Of a DNA stretch of 64,000 nucleotides, positions 42,301-50,706 are shown one piece after another. The translations under genes were made by a program, and so were the position numbers. The stretch lies in assembly GCF_902859625.1 (NCBI RefSeq), contig NZ_CADIJX010000001.1, forward strand, positions 1,426,001 to 1,490,000, written 5' to 3'. Positions within the stretch are counted from its first letter, which is position 1, and the number at the start of each line of letters is the position of its first letter. Source of the DNA: Achromobacter pestifer. GTDB taxonomy: Bacteria > Pseudomonadota > Gammaproteobacteria > Burkholderiales > Burkholderiaceae_B. The notes beneath the pieces are model-generated. The model was not told the DNA's origin. It worked only from the letters and a program-made list of their open reading frames with translations, and searched no databases.

Positions 42301-45300
42301 ACGGACAGGCTGCCCTTGGCTCGTCCCGAGACCATCTGCGCGGCATCGATCGAAACGGAGGAAAAGCCCAGCGCCAACCGCTCTGCCGGCGCCAGCCCGT
42401 TGGACAACAGATAGGGCGACGCCTCCAACCGCACGACGTCGGCGATCAGGTTCAGGCGTCCGTTGCCCAGCGCGTCCAGTATTGCCCCGCCCGGGGCCTG
42501 CGGCTTGGCGTCGCCCACGCCGCTGGCGCCGCTGCGATCCGCGGCAAGCGAGCCTGCCCAGACGAATTCACTGGCCGCGATGGTGGCCGTGTCGCCCGCC
42601 GCGCCATAGCCGTACATGGCGGGCGCTCCCAACACGAGGCGCTGCAACGAGCGTCCGCCCGCGCCGCGCGCATCGAGCGACACCGAGCCATACACGTTGA
42701 CCGACTCGCCCGCATTCAAGATCAGGCTTTCCAGTGCCGGCGCATTCAGCGCGGTATTGCCTTGCAGCAGGTTCGCCAGCACGCCCTGGTTCAGCGCCAG
42801 GCCCGGCGGCAGATGGCCCGCCGCGGCGGCGCTCGCCAGCGCCTCGGCGCTGCCCAGGTTCACCGCCGACACACTCAGCGCCAGATTCCGCGTGCCGTAC
42901 TGCACCGTATCCCGCCACGTGAACGCGCCGCTGGTGGCCGCGCCAATCGATCCTTCCGACACCAACAGCGTGGTGTTCGCGCATTGCGTGACGCAGCCTC
43001 CCACGTCAACGGACGTGCCGCCGTTGGTGGGCGGCAACAGGTTCACCAAGCCATTCGACACCGCCAACACGGCGCCTGAGATCGTCGTGTAGTACCGGCC
43101 CGAGCGCGCATCCTGGGCCACCGCGCCGCGACCGATCGTGGACAGCGTCGCGCCCTGCTCCACCACGATGCCGCGCCCACCCTGGTTGGCGTAGAGGAAG
43201 ATTTCCGGCGCCAGCAGCGTGGCGCCGCTACGCACCAGCAATTGCTGAGCGTCGCCGCCGATGCTGCGCGCGCCTTGCTCGTAGTTGCCGCCCGCGCCCG
43301 CCAGCCCGCCCAGGAACATCGCCCCCGGGGCGAACGCATTGAGGTCCGCGGCATGGATCGCGGCCGCTTGCGGGGCCAGCGAGGGCGTCTGTCCGGGCGC
43401 CAGGATCTCCAATCCCGCGGCCGGGCCGGTGACGATCAGGCGGCCCGGAGACGCGCCCTGGTCCTGCGGCGCATCGAAGCGGGCCATGCCCTTGAACGAC
43501 AGCGCGGCCTCTTGCGCCATGCCCGCGCCTTGCGCCAAGCTCAGTTGCAGCGCGCGCGCATCGCTGGTCAGCATGCCGCGCAACGTGCCCTTGCGCGCCG
43601 CGTCCGCCAGCACGAAGGCGTTGTAGGACGTTTCGTTGTACTGCGCATGACGCCGCACGACGTCGGCCGGCGTGATCAGCAGGCGGGTCGACAAGGCCGC
43701 TTGCTGTCCGGTCAACGTAGATCCCAGCCTGCCGCTGCCCACCCACGAGCCGCCTCGCGTACGCGCCGCGACGGCCACGTCGGCCACGCCCTGCGCCCCC
43801 AGTTCCACCCGGAACGCCCCCGGCAACAATGCATAGGTGGACGGCAGAAGCGTGTACGTGCCGGCCGCCAGGCCCGGCACGCCCGCGTCGATGGTGATCT
43901 GGCGCCCCACGGCCGGATTGCCGGCGCCGGCCTCCGCGGCGATGGGCGCCTGCATGCCGGAAAAGCCCGGCACCAGGGCATACACGGCATTGCCCGAACG
44001 GCTGAAGGCAAAGCCCGGATTCGCGTCGGCCATGGCGTAGCGCAGCACATCCACCGAACCGCCACGTCCGCGCACGAATCCGCCTCCCGTCAGTTCGCCG
44101 CCGCCGGACAAGTCCAGCACGGCGCCTTCGGCCACATCGATCACCTTGCCCTGGATGTTGATCTTGCGCGCCAGAACGCCATCGGAACCGGTTGCCTCCA
44201 GCTGCACGTCCTGCCCGGCATACCGGTACTTCACGCCGTCCACCGTGCCGCCATAAGGCATGAGCAGCCCGCCGCCGCTGATCGACGTCACGCTGCCCGG
44301 CAGGAACCGGACCGTGCTGGGCGCGGCCGAATTGCTTTCGAAGGTAATGCTGCCCAAAGGCGCGCGCAGCACACCGCCCTGCTCGATCAGCGGCGCCATC
44401 AGCGAAATGCCGCTGAACGCGGAATACGGCATCGCTGGCAATTCACCGGCTGCGCGGCGCAGTGTCAGCACCCCGTCGGGGTTGTAGCTGTAGATGTCGC
44501 CCTGCGGGCCTTTGGCAATGTACTCGCCCACGGCCAATGTCGCACCGGCCCCCGTCGTCGCGTAGACCTGCGCGGACGTCAGCGTCATGCGGCTGGGGGC
44601 CGCCAGCTTGGTCCCCATCCCGCGAGTCGCGAAACCGCTGCTGCCCAGCCGCAGGTCGCCCTGGACGTCGAAGCGCACGTCGTCAAAACCGATCAGGTCC
44701 CTGCTGCCGCGCACGTCCATCAATTTCGCCGACACCTCCAACTGGTGTCCCGAGTGGTAGTACGGCAGGGGCGACGGAACCAGCTGCAAGAAGAAGTCGG
44801 CACCGTCCAGCGGTTTGTAGCGCGCTTGATTGAGCAACACGTAGGGCGCTGAGAGGCTGACGACGCTGGCATCGGCCGAACCTTCGACCAGCGACAGCGC
44901 ACCGGAAAAACGCAGGCTCCGCCGCAGCGCCAGCGCCACGCTGCCCTCGGTGCGCACGTTGGCGTTCACCGCCAGATTGTCGAAGCCTCCCGCCTGGATG
45001 CGGTCCACGCCCAGCCGCGCCTTGCCGTAAGTCAGCTCGGGGCTGGCTTGGCCGGGCAGCAAGGCGGCGGCAAGTTCGCCATCGCCCTGCTGTTGCGCCA
45101 GCACCAGCAGCCGCTCGACCTGCACTGCCTGTTCTGGCGAAAGATTGCGTTGATAGAAAGCGCCGCCCAGCGACACGCCCAGGGTGCCGCCCGCCGCTTG
45201 CGGCGATCCGGCGGCAGCCCGAAGCATGCCGTCCAGGTGCAGGCTGTTGGCCGAGGACAGCACGATCGTGCCCCCATCCGATCCCACCACCGTGGCGCCA

Positions 45301-48300
45301 CGCCCCGGCAGATCCAGCACCGCCTGCGTACCCGAGGCATCCAGCACGGCGCCCGGACGCAAAATGACATGGCGGTCGATGGGCCGGCTGGTGATGTCGG
45401 TGTCGGTCTCCCAGTCGAGCTTGCCGCCGATCTCGATCGTGCCGCCGGCCTGCACCACGCCATAGCGCTGGCCCTTGGCGTCCACCGCGACATGGCTGCG
45501 TCCAGCGGTGTCCAGTACCGCGTGTTCGCCGATCCACACCGATCGCGGGTTGGCCTTGGGCGCGTAGGGCTGCTCGCCCAAGCGCGGCTCCTGGATCGAG
45601 ATAAGCCCGCCCGGCGCCTCCAGGCGCCCCAGCACGGTCAATTGGTCCGCGCCGCGCAAATAAATGGAATGGCCGGGATCGACACGCACCCGCGCGCCTT
45701 CGCCCACCACGATGGGACCGCCTTCCGCGGCCCGGTCGGAATACAGCGCCAGATCGGCGCCACCGCGCTGGGTCAGCTGGCCGCGAACCGGATTCTCCAT
45801 GTATGCCGGAGGCATCCACAACGTCAGCACATCGCTGGGCTGGGCGCCTGAACCCGGCGCTTGCGCGGTGCTGGACTCCAGCCGCAGCACCGGCATGACG
45901 ACATCGATCTGCGCGCCGTCCGCGACGACAAGCCCCCCGCGGCCATTGACCTCGTACTTGGCGAAGCCGGTACGGAACAAGGAGGGGTCCAGACGCAACG
46001 CTGCCGGGTCTTGCGCATCCGCCGCTCCGCCCAGCACGATGTTGCCGCCGCTGGCCACCAGCAACGTGCCGCCGCCCGTGACGCCGTAGCCGCGCACCTC
46101 GCCGTCGAACGCCAGTGTGCCGCCGCTGGAAGGCACCTGGCTTTGCACATACGCCGCCAGCGTCGCGCTGCCGCCCTTGCCGCCCAGCAGCTTGCCGTCG
46201 GCCAGCACCGACGCCCCGGCCGATACGTCCACCACGCTGCCCGCATCGACGCTCACGTCACCCGTGCCACGCAGCGCCACGCGGCCGCCGTCACGCACCG
46301 GCAAGCCGGCAAGCCCTTCGGCGTCGCGCCGCAGATTGGCCCAGACGCCACGGGCATCCAGCATCACGCCCGAGGCGACATGCAAGCGCGCCACCTGCTT
46401 TGCCGCGGGCGCCTGCGCCGTCTCCTCGATCCGCGCAGCCGCAAGGCTGGGTTGCAGCAAGACGTTGCCCGCCTGGATCAAGCCGCCACGGCTGACCAGA
46501 TCGGCCTTGATGTCCACTTCCGGCGCGTAGAGCGTGATCTCGCCGCCATCGGCGCCGCGCAAGGCGGCGTCGACCGTAATCGTCCGACCCGCCGCGATGC
46601 GCACGCGGCCAAGCGAAAAGGCGTTGAGCCGGTCAACGTCCAGGAACAGCTTGCCCTGGTTGTCCTGGGGCAAGGCGGTGCCCAGGTCCCAGCCATCGGC
46701 CAGCCGGTCACGCCCCGTTCCGAGGGTGACGTCGGACACCGTGTCGGTCGTGGCGCCCAGTTGATAGTGCACCAGGCGCGTGACGGGATCGTAGTAACGC
46801 AAGTCGTTGCCCACCACCAGCCCGCCACGGCGGGCCACCGCCAGCTGCGATTGGCTGTAGCCGTCCAGGCCGGCCTGCGGGGCGCGGTCCTGGCGCACTC
46901 CTTGATAAGTGTCGCTGACCAGATCGCCTTCCAGCACCGCGCTGCGGGTCGAGATGACCAACGCGCCGGCGTCGCGCCCCACCGTGTAGCCATCTTCGTA
47001 GCGCGTGCGCGGCGCCAGCAGCGCGTTGTAGAAGCGGCGCGTGGCCTTGTCGCCCCAGCGTGCCGAGGTTTGCTCGTAGCCGCGATACAGGCCGGTGTAC
47101 AGCAGGTCGGCCGGCGCGCGGTCGGCCGTGTACAGGCGCCCGTCCTGGCCGCGCAGCCAGGTCTGCTGCACCGTCCCTGCCGCCACGTCCAGCGTGCCGC
47201 CCGACAGGTTGATCGTGGACCCTGCCTGCGTCACCACTTCGTTGCCTTCAAAGCGGACCTCGCCGCCCTGCGCCAGCCAGTGGCTGGCGGGCACGCCCAG
47301 CGTGCCCAGATAGCCGCCCACTTCAAGCAGGCCGCCGCCGCTGTACCAGCGCTCGCCATCGTAGCCGCCCGCGCCATTGGCCAGACGGATCAATGCGCGG
47401 CGGTCCAGCCATACATCACTGTTGTTGAGCCGGGCGTCGTCGCGGTTGATCGGCGAATCGCGCTGCTCGTTGCCTTGCAGGTTGATCTTGAGGTTGTTCG
47501 ATTCCATCGACACGGCCACGCCGATCGCGCCGCCCACGTCGATCTGCGCGCCCTCGCGCACCAGGGCGCGCGTGCCGGCCTTGACCGCCACCTGCCCGCC
47601 GGTGGCCAAGGTCAGCGACCCGCCCTGAAAGTCGACCGCGCCGGCGCTGTCCACCTGCACCAGGGACAAATCGCGCCGATTACGATCGGCCTGCGCCAGC
47701 GTGCCGGTCGCACTGGCGCTGGCCGGCATCAGGTTATCGCGCTGGCCGTCCAGGGCGGTGGCATTCTCCGCGTCCACCAGGATGGCGGTAATGGCGTCCG
47801 GACGCAGCGTCACGGACGCATCCGCGCCCACGCCATTCAGATGGATGGTGCCGCGCGCGTCCACCGACGTGGTCGACGCCAGCACGCCCGCCTGCTCGAC
47901 CGTCCGGGCCGCCAGCGTGATGTCGCCCAGCGGCGACAGGATCAAGCCACGGTTGACCGCCACGCCGCTGCCGGCGGGAACGATCTCGTTGCCCCGCGTG
48001 GTCGATGCGACGTTGCCGTCGGTGCCCTGGCCGCGCTTGATCACGAAGCTGTCGCCCGCCGCCAAGGCCGCCTGCCCGCGGGGCGTGGCGATGGTGCCGG
48101 CGTTGTCGACCTCGCGGCCCAGCAGCAGCACGTAGCCGCCGGACTGCGTGACGGTGGCGGGACGGTTGGTCTCGATGACTGCGCCGGGACGCAGCTCGAC
48201 CTTGCCCAGCGCATCGGCGAAAGTGGGCGTCTTGTCATCCGGCCCGTACAGCCCGCCGTTCTGAAACTGCGCGTCGCTGATGTTCGCCGCCGCTGCCACC

Positions 48301-49028
48301 AGATTGCGCACGTTCACCTGCGAGGTGCCGTCGAACACAACCCCGTTGCGGTTGACCACCATCACCGAGCCGGCGGCCTTGATCTGCCCCTGGATCACGG
48401 AGGGCCGCGCCTGCGGGTCGTTGACGCGATTCAGCACCGCCCAGGCCGGATCTTGCCGGAACTCGACCGTGGTGCCCTTGCCGACGTTGAACGTCTCCCA
48501 ATTCAGGATCGCTCTTGAACCCGTTTGCTCAATGGAGACCTGCGTGCGGCCATTCCCGTTCGCAACCGTCGGCGCCTTGGCATTGATCCAGCCCGCGGTC
48601 AGCGGATTGACATCCACCTTCAGACCGCCCTCGGCCAGCCCTTCCGGCACCGAGCCGCCCGAAGCCAGTGCGGCATCGCGTGCGGCGCGTTGCGCTGCCT
48701 GCTGCGCAACCACCGACGCCGCGGTGCGCCCCATGTTGGCGACTGAGCGCTGCAACTGGTCACGCGCCGCTTGCGCCTGGCGCGCGCCGGTCAGTGACGT
48801 GACGGGCGCACCGTTGGGCAACCTGCCCGTGGCGGCGGTCTGGGCCTGCGCGGCGTTCTTGGCTGCAAACCAGCCGCTGCTGAACGCCTGCTGCGCCGAG
48901 GCTGGAGCCACCGCGCCTCCCGCCACCAGCAACACGGCCAGTGCCGATGGCAATGGCTTGAGCCGCGCTCCCCGCAGGCCTGCCGTGGCAGAACGGGTCA
49001 TCGGGAATTTGCGGGAACGCAATGTCAT
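36303..49028 (-). CDS. Giant filamentous-haemagglutinin-like exoprotein (TPS domain, PdtA-like)
   Basis: About 4241 residues from ATG 49028 (AGGA 10 nt upstream). Signal peptide 1-45 (ASA-QQ). The TPS/haemagglutination domain spans about 136-400, with NRNGV (226-230) at the NPNG-like position. Thousands of residues of beta-solenoid-like repeats follow (strand-turn units such as GRITVDAALRGADGGEITLYAP), ending in a DUF3739-like C-terminus (PSVISVQILGFGTEPLP). I found only six cysteines after the signal peptide, in three close pairs. It would be exported by Sec, then across the outer membrane by a TpsB protein, but no TpsB gene is in the window. It lies directly downstream of the STN, sigma and FecR genes on the same strand. 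The closest known arrangement is P. aeruginosa PUMA3 with PdtA. Confidence 0.88.
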   Translation of the reverse strand: MTLRSRKFPMTRSATAGLRGARLKPLPSALAVLLVAGGAVAPASAQQAFSSGWFAAKNAAQAQTAATGRLPNGAPVTSLTGARQAQAARDQLQRSVANMGRTAASVVAQQAAQRAARDAALASGGSVPEGLAEGGLKVDVNPLTAGWINAKAPTVANGNGRTQVSIEQTGSRAILNWETFNVGKGTTVEFRQDPAWAVLNRVNDPQARPSVIQGQIKAAGSVMVVNRNGVVFDGTSQVNVRNLVAAAANISDAQFQNGGLYGPDDKTPTFADALGKVELRPGAVIETNRPATVTQSGGYVLLLGREVDNAGTIATPRGQAALAAGDSFVIKRGQGTDGNVASTTRGNEIVPAGSGVAVNRGLILSPLGDITLAARTVEQAGVLASTTSVDARGTIHLNGVGADASVTLRPDAITAILVDAENATALDGQRDNLMPASASATGTLAQADRNRRDLSLVQVDSAGAVDFQGGSLTLATGGQVAVKAGTRALVREGAQIDVGGAIGVAVSMESNNLKINLQGNEQRDSPINRDDARLNNSDVWLDRRALIRLANGAGGYDGERWYSGGGLLEVGGYLGTLGVPASHWLAQGGEVRFEGNEVVTQAGSTINLSGGTLDVAAGTVQQTWLRGQDGRLYTADRAPADLLYTGLYRGYEQTSARWGDKATRRFYNALLAPRTRYEDGYTVGRDAGALVISTRSAVLEGDLVSDTYQGVRQDRAPQAGLDGYSQSQLAVARRGGLVVGNDLRYYDPVTRLVHYQLGATTDTVSDVTLGTGRDRLADGWDLGTALPQDNQGKLFLDVDRLNAFSLGRVRIAAGRTITVDAALRGADGGEITLYAPEVDIKADLVSRGGLIQAGNVLLQPSLAAARIEETAQAPAAKQVARLHVASGVMLDARGVWANLRRDAEGLAGLPVRDGGRVALRGTGDVSVDAGSVVDVSAGASVLADGKLLGGKGGSATLAAYVQSQVPSSGGTLAFDGEVRGYGVTGGGTLLVASGGNIVLGGAADAQDPAALRLDPSLFRTGFAKYEVNGRGGLVVADGAQIDVVMPVLRLESSTAQAPGSGAQPSDVLTLWMPPAYMENPVRGQLTQRGGADLALYSDRAAEGGPIVVGEGARVRVDPGHSIYLRGADQLTVLGRLEAPGGLISIQEPRLGEQPYAPKANPRSVWIGEHAVLDTAGRSHVAVDAKGQRYGVVQAGGTIEIGGKLDWETDTDITSRPIDRHVILRPGAVLDASGTQAVLDLPGRGATVVGSDGGTIVLSSANSLHLDGMLRAAAGSPQAAGGTLGVSLGGAFYQRNLSPEQAVQVERLLVLAQQQGDGELAAALLPGQASPELTYGKARLGVDRIQAGGFDNLAVNANVRTEGSVALALRRSLRFSGALSLVEGSADASVVSLSAPYVLLNQARYKPLDGADFFLQLVPSPLPYYHSGHQLEVSAKLMDVRGSRDLIGFDDVRFDVQGDLRLGSSGFATRGMGTKLAAPSRMTLTSAQVYATTGAGATLAVGEYIAKGPQGDIYSYNPDGVLTLRRAAGELPAMPYSAFSGISLMAPLIEQGGVLRAPLGSITFESNSAAPSTVRFLPGSVTSISGGGLLMPYGGTVDGVKYRYAGQDVQLEATGSDGVLARKINIQGKVIDVAEGAVLDLSGGGELTGGGFVRGRGGSVDVLRYAMADANPGFAFSRSGNAVYALVPGFSGMQAPIAAEAGAGNPAVGRQITIDAGVPGLAAGTYTLLPSTYALLPGAFRVELGAQGVADVAVAARTRGGSWVGSGRLGSTLTGQQAALSTRLLITPADVVRRHAQYNETSYNAFVLADAARKGTLRGMLTSDARALQLSLAQGAGMAQEAALSFKGMARFDAPQDQGASPGRLIVTGPAAGLEILAPGQTPSLAPQAAAIHAADLNAFAPGAMFLGGLAGAGGNYEQGARSIGGDAQQLLVRSGATLLAPEIFLYANQGGRGIVVEQGATLSTIGRGAVAQDARSGRYYTTISGAVLAVSNGLVNLLPPTNGGTSVDVGGCVTQCANTTLLVSEGSIGAATSGAFTWRDTVQYGTRNLALSVSAVNLGSAEALASAAAAGHLPPGLALNQGVLANLLQGNTALNAPALESLILNAGESVNVYGSVSLDARGAGGRSLQRLVLGAPAMYGYGAAGDTATIAASEFVWAGSLAADRSGASGVGDAKPQAPGGAILDALGNGRLNLIADVVRLEASPYLLSNGLAPAERLALGFSSVSIDAAQMVSGRAKGSLSVYQGQEGYTPETGWRYRGGDLLIRTPMLTGEAGSAMSIKAGGALSVAGMGTAPAARNALGASLTLAGRSVALDTTVALPSGKLSIQADGDIMLGANSRIDLAGREVRVLDALRYSWGGDVELQSSAGNITQARGAVIDVSARNNRAGRIQAVALGAQAGRVDLGGAFLGTASGMFDAGGTMVAYDGAEAVVRAQTLADFAGLNARLTEGGVFGARRFQIKQGDLAVGDELRARHVELVLDGGSLTVNGRIDASGPQVGSIRLAAMRDLVVNGVLDAHGTGVRVDSYGKIIDSVNRAIVDLTSREGTLMLGAGAQVDLRAGTAAALYDGVARGTLDLNARRLGGGVEQGAIAGSGDGASDVAVTVAGNPAILGAKTVAVNAFRRYNDAPLAAMPDVTGNRPQEISQAYLDGIDVQSQAFMNAALANAALRARLAGLGGYNLRPGVEVVSATPDGDLSVVGDIDLSNYRYGPNVDRITAARRGYGEPGVLVLRAGGNLNIYGSINDGFAPPPESPDDAGWQLVQARYGSLAVTPYGGDIVVPIDGVKLEAGTSFPAGRALNYDLPAKPATLPSGTVLPVTMTLSAELSLPTGLVLTGDVTAADGSVLRAGTVLANDVKLAPGARLGAGFILRTAASVQAFTWPKGVALPTELEASGRIVLAQGSLIPGQTKVVLLDGKPVDLRPKDANGKQGRNWALAPMLGPGATAWSLTAVAGADLESADVRARNVLGKGDLVLADTHYGQSARATETSKTIFVGVMVLTQAGADELFGDPLLVGKPIKELAEEWGFDWEQMCGWGDYCKPAPRTVSESGSMNWWGDTSWVGKPVEELAVVIGLTPDEFCADASNCSGGGTSETIVTREFKYGFGTPAFSVLRTGAGDLSLLAGRDVGMTSLYGVYTAGVSTSLGAADARFNLPRGSDGKNGPLGLVQLDGKYDAAMAAYQAWYPDQGGNLTVVAGRDVYGDALGSNADSGVSMDGTTTRARYATTSTGNWLWRQGSIGTPDVADIAPSWWINFGAYAAEGAANGGNKQPVLVGFTGFGALGGGNVSIAAGRDAGLRDARGDAARFTGGVDPRSQGLTAVVGSTGRVVDGNLLLTGGGDLDVRIGGSLNPSLRASQLDAMGSYSGGSDHLDLNGVLANLRGKLTVTAGQMGGMALSYGDGAGLRATDPYALAGARPMGGPRLVLGDAVASVDTRADLVLGGVSDPGRVRQVNSSPYQRIGTGLAATGGGEGWFTLWTPSTAINLFSAGGNLTPMTVASSRYSGDELRPDLTSIDSTGRSYYLYPSILRAVAANGNIVLARNDADIANPVLLLAPSPGGQLEMLAGQSILANEAHAVSMSGADAPLPTPLRPAFSAFDTGPNFNFLLTNTSVEGTLQASAWDSKPLFAFGPGTPLDRALHGQEDASIARFYAATGDIVGLKSGAVVDMRQTGLGGARRSINTWYEAAVPVSVRAGRDILRLDVMALHNQARDFSLIEAGRDIVYANAQVAGPGTLLMQAARQLRQDDAASVRSLGAIVRGDTRLGADLAVLAGVGAAGPDYAGFLSRYLDGTRGLSAGDALGANPDKVAQVYGGELTLRGWLQAGYGYTGDDAGAAAELVRQQALRDADPGKARRDLTQDFEQDSGRYLVNWLRNHHGYAGGEDSAAAAFAALAPSERGIYARQLFFAELKEGGREYNDEGGQRFGSYLRGRRAIAALFPDTDAAGAPLRYEGSFTMYGGAGLRSNFGGNIQLLTPGGQQVLGVEGVAPPASAGVVTQGQGDIQLYAQGSVLLGQSRIMTTFGGHIQAWSAQGDINAGRGAKTTVLYTPPRRVYDAYGNVTLAPTVPSTGAGIGTLAPIPEVPAGDVDLIAPLGTIDAGEAGIRVSGNVNVAALHVVNAANIQVQGESKGIPVTVSVNTNALASASAAATTASAAAQDVMQRERSAARQNQPSVISVQILGFGTEPLPADSGGGAPPAKPPAPSASYDPGSAVRVLGLGELPPQARQQLTEREQGNLGQL
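39765..39995 (-). repeat. Two 30-residue Cys-pair repeat units inside the giant protein
   Basis: Units at 39906-39995 and 39765-39854 align without gaps: D-x3-VGKP-x2-ELA-x3-G-x6-C-x5-C, 11 of 30 residues identical, 47 codons apart. Both have the same C-x5-C spacing. They hold four of the six cysteines I found in the mature protein and look like a small disulfide-stabilised insert in the solenoid. Confidence 0.7.
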
Positions 49029-49173
49029 GGCGAGCAATCCTGATCCGAATAAGCAAGGGAGTGGCAGCACGCCATCCGCGCGATCAAGCGCGTAATGACG
49101 GCCCATACTCCAATGACGGAGGAATGCGATGAAACGGCTACCGAAAATCAGCGACTATTTTGTAACCGCCCAA

Positions 49174-50136
49174 TCAGCTCAACAACACAATGCCACCTGG
49201 CAGCTCGCTCAACTGCGCCCCGTACAGGTCGCGCAACATGCGCAGCGCCAGGCCAGTTTCGGTGATTGCAAAACGCATGCGCACGCGCCGGGCAGCCAGG
49301 TCGGCATTGCGCAGAAGCACGCGGCCAGGGCGATAGCGGTTGATCTCTTCGACCACCTCCGCCAGCGTCTGTCCCGAAAAACTGAGCGTGCCCGTGCGCC
49401 AGGCGTCCACCTGCGCCATGTCCACCGACAACGCCATGCCCAGGCCCCTGTCGTCGTAGGTCACCTGCTCGCCCTGCGCCAACGTCTGGCGCAAGCCAGC
49501 CTGCTCTACCTCGACCGTGCCCTGCAAGCAGGTCACGCAGACTTGCGGCCCGGTATAGCGCAGATTGAAACGCGCCTGCCGCGCGCGCGTGACGCCATCG
49601 CCCGCGTAGACGGCCACAGGCACGGCGGCGGCGGTCTCCACCTGGGCTTCGCCTGCAACCAACTCGATGGCATCACTTCCCGAGGCCTCGCCCCGCCGGT
49701 TGATCCGCGTCTGCGTATTCATCTGCACGTGCAGGTGGTCCGACAAGGCAAGCGTGCGCTGTTCGGCCGTCGCCGTGCGAAAGTCGGCGGTGAAATCCAG
49801 CAACGAAGGCCATAAGGAAAGCGGCGGCCACAGCGCCACGGCAGCGCCGCCCGCGGCGATGGCCGTTCCCAGGAACGCGCGACGTGCCGGACGGCTTGGA
49901 CGCCGCGCCGGAGGATGCGCCAACCCCGGGTTGCGGCTGGCCGCCAGGCGCAGCACCGGATCCATGTCGCGCCATAGCCGCGCAACCTCGCTCCAGGCTC
50001 GCGCATGCGACGGACTGCGCGCGCACCATTGCTTGAGCGCCTCGGCATCGCCGCGCGTCGCATCGCGGTCGCGCAGGCGCAACCACCATTGCTCGGCTTC
50101 TTGCCGCAGACGGACGGGATCTTGTGGGGAGTTCAT
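49174..50136 (-). CDS. FecR-type anti-sigma factor of the giant-adhesin operon (VreR-like)
   Basis: 320 residues from ATG 50136; ATG 50148 is an alternative. The cytoplasmic N-terminal DUF4880 domain (EAEQWWLRLRDRDAT...WCARSPSHARAWSEVARLW) binds the sigma factor. A single membrane segment at about 90-112 is preceded by a twin-arginine motif ARRAFLG. The periplasmic FecR domain (HLHVQMNTQTRINR, C200-x2-C203, LAQGEQVTYDD) and a C-terminal STN-like domain follow. It would pass a periplasmic signal to the sigma factor encoded just upstream. It lies 16 nt after that gene and 145 nt before the giant gene. Confidence 0.9.
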   Translation of the reverse strand: MNSPQDPVRLRQEAEQWWLRLRDRDATRGDAEALKQWCARSPSHARAWSEVARLWRDMDPVLRLAASRNPGLAHPPARRPSRPARRAFLGTAIAAGGAAVALWPPLSLWPSLLDFTADFRTATAEQRTLALSDHLHVQMNTQTRINRRGEASGSDAIELVAGEAQVETAAAVPVAVYAGDGVTRARQARFNLRYTGPQVCVTCLQGTVEVEQAGLRQTLAQGEQVTYDDRGLGMALSVDMAQVDAWRTGTLSFSGQTLAEVVEEINRYRPGRVLLRNADLAARRVRMRFAITETGLALRMLRDLYGAQLSELPGGIVLLS

Positions 50137-50152
50137 GGCGCCAAGCATCGTG

Positions 50153-50701
50153 TCAGAATTTCCGCCGGCCCACAAGATCGCCATTGTCCACGGCTTGCGT
50201 ACCGGCCAAGCGTTCGCGGCAATGCCGCATGGCCGAGGCCAGCTCCTTTTTCACCATGGCCACCGATATCTGGAAGCGCTCGGCAATCTCGGCATTGAGC
50301 AGCCCGTCCACGCGCGCCGCGGCCAAGATGGCGCGCTGGCGTGGCGGCAGTTCCTCCATGGCCGCTTCCAGCGCCTGCACGTCCAGCCGCGCGGCAACAA
50401 TGCGCTGCGGGTCGGCGGTCTCGTCGGCGACATGTAGCAGCGCGTCGCGCTCATCGTCGCACAGCGGTTCACGGTTGCGCCGCCAATCGTCGGTGGCGAT
50501 GCGCGCGGCCATGCGCAACAGATAGGCGTCTGGATTCAGCACCGGATTGGCGGGCTTGGCCACAGCCAGCCTCAGCCAGGTTTCGTGCAATGCCGCGGAA
50601 GCCTGGTCGCTCGATCCGACGATGCGTTCCAGGCTGCGCCGCAGTTCGGCATAGCGGGCAATCAGGCGCAGACGCAACAAGGCGGTGGAGATCATGGACA
50701 T
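50153..50701 (-). CDS. ECF sigma factor of the giant-adhesin operon (VreI-like)
   Basis: 182 residues from ATG 50701, which has GGAG 9 nt upstream and starts 5 nt after the STN gene stop. The frame extends to 50737 inside the STN gene. Region 2 (ALHETWLRLAVAKPANPVLNPDAYLLRMAARIATDDWRR) and region 4 (LPPRQRAILAAARVDGLLNAEIAERFQISVAMVKKELASAM) are of FecI/iron-starvation type. Its partner is the FecR protein encoded next. It probably drives the giant gene; I could not define a promoter motif in the 145-bp gap before that gene. Confidence 0.9.
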   Translation of the reverse strand: MSMISTALLRLRLIARYAELRRSLERIVGSSDQASAALHETWLRLAVAKPANPVLNPDAYLLRMAARIATDDWRRNREPLCDDERDALLHVADETADPQRIVAARLDVQALEAAMEELPPRQRAILAAARVDGLLNAEIAERFQISVAMVKKELASAMRHCRERLAGTQAVDNGDLVGRRKF

Positions 50702-50706
50702 GCGGC

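Noticed and set aside
45861-48518. An 885-codon open frame on + opposite the giant gene, and similar long + frames at 36543-38972, 41472-43079 and 43242-44852
   Set aside because: They are antisense shadows of the GC-rich giant gene: Arg/His/Gln/Ala-rich translations, no recognisable domain and no ribosome sites, while the minus-strand frame has a signal peptide and TPS domain.
49029-49173. A specific ECF sigma promoter for the giant gene
   Set aside because: Several GTTAC/CGG-like combinations can be found, but none matches a motif I can justify without a comparison set.
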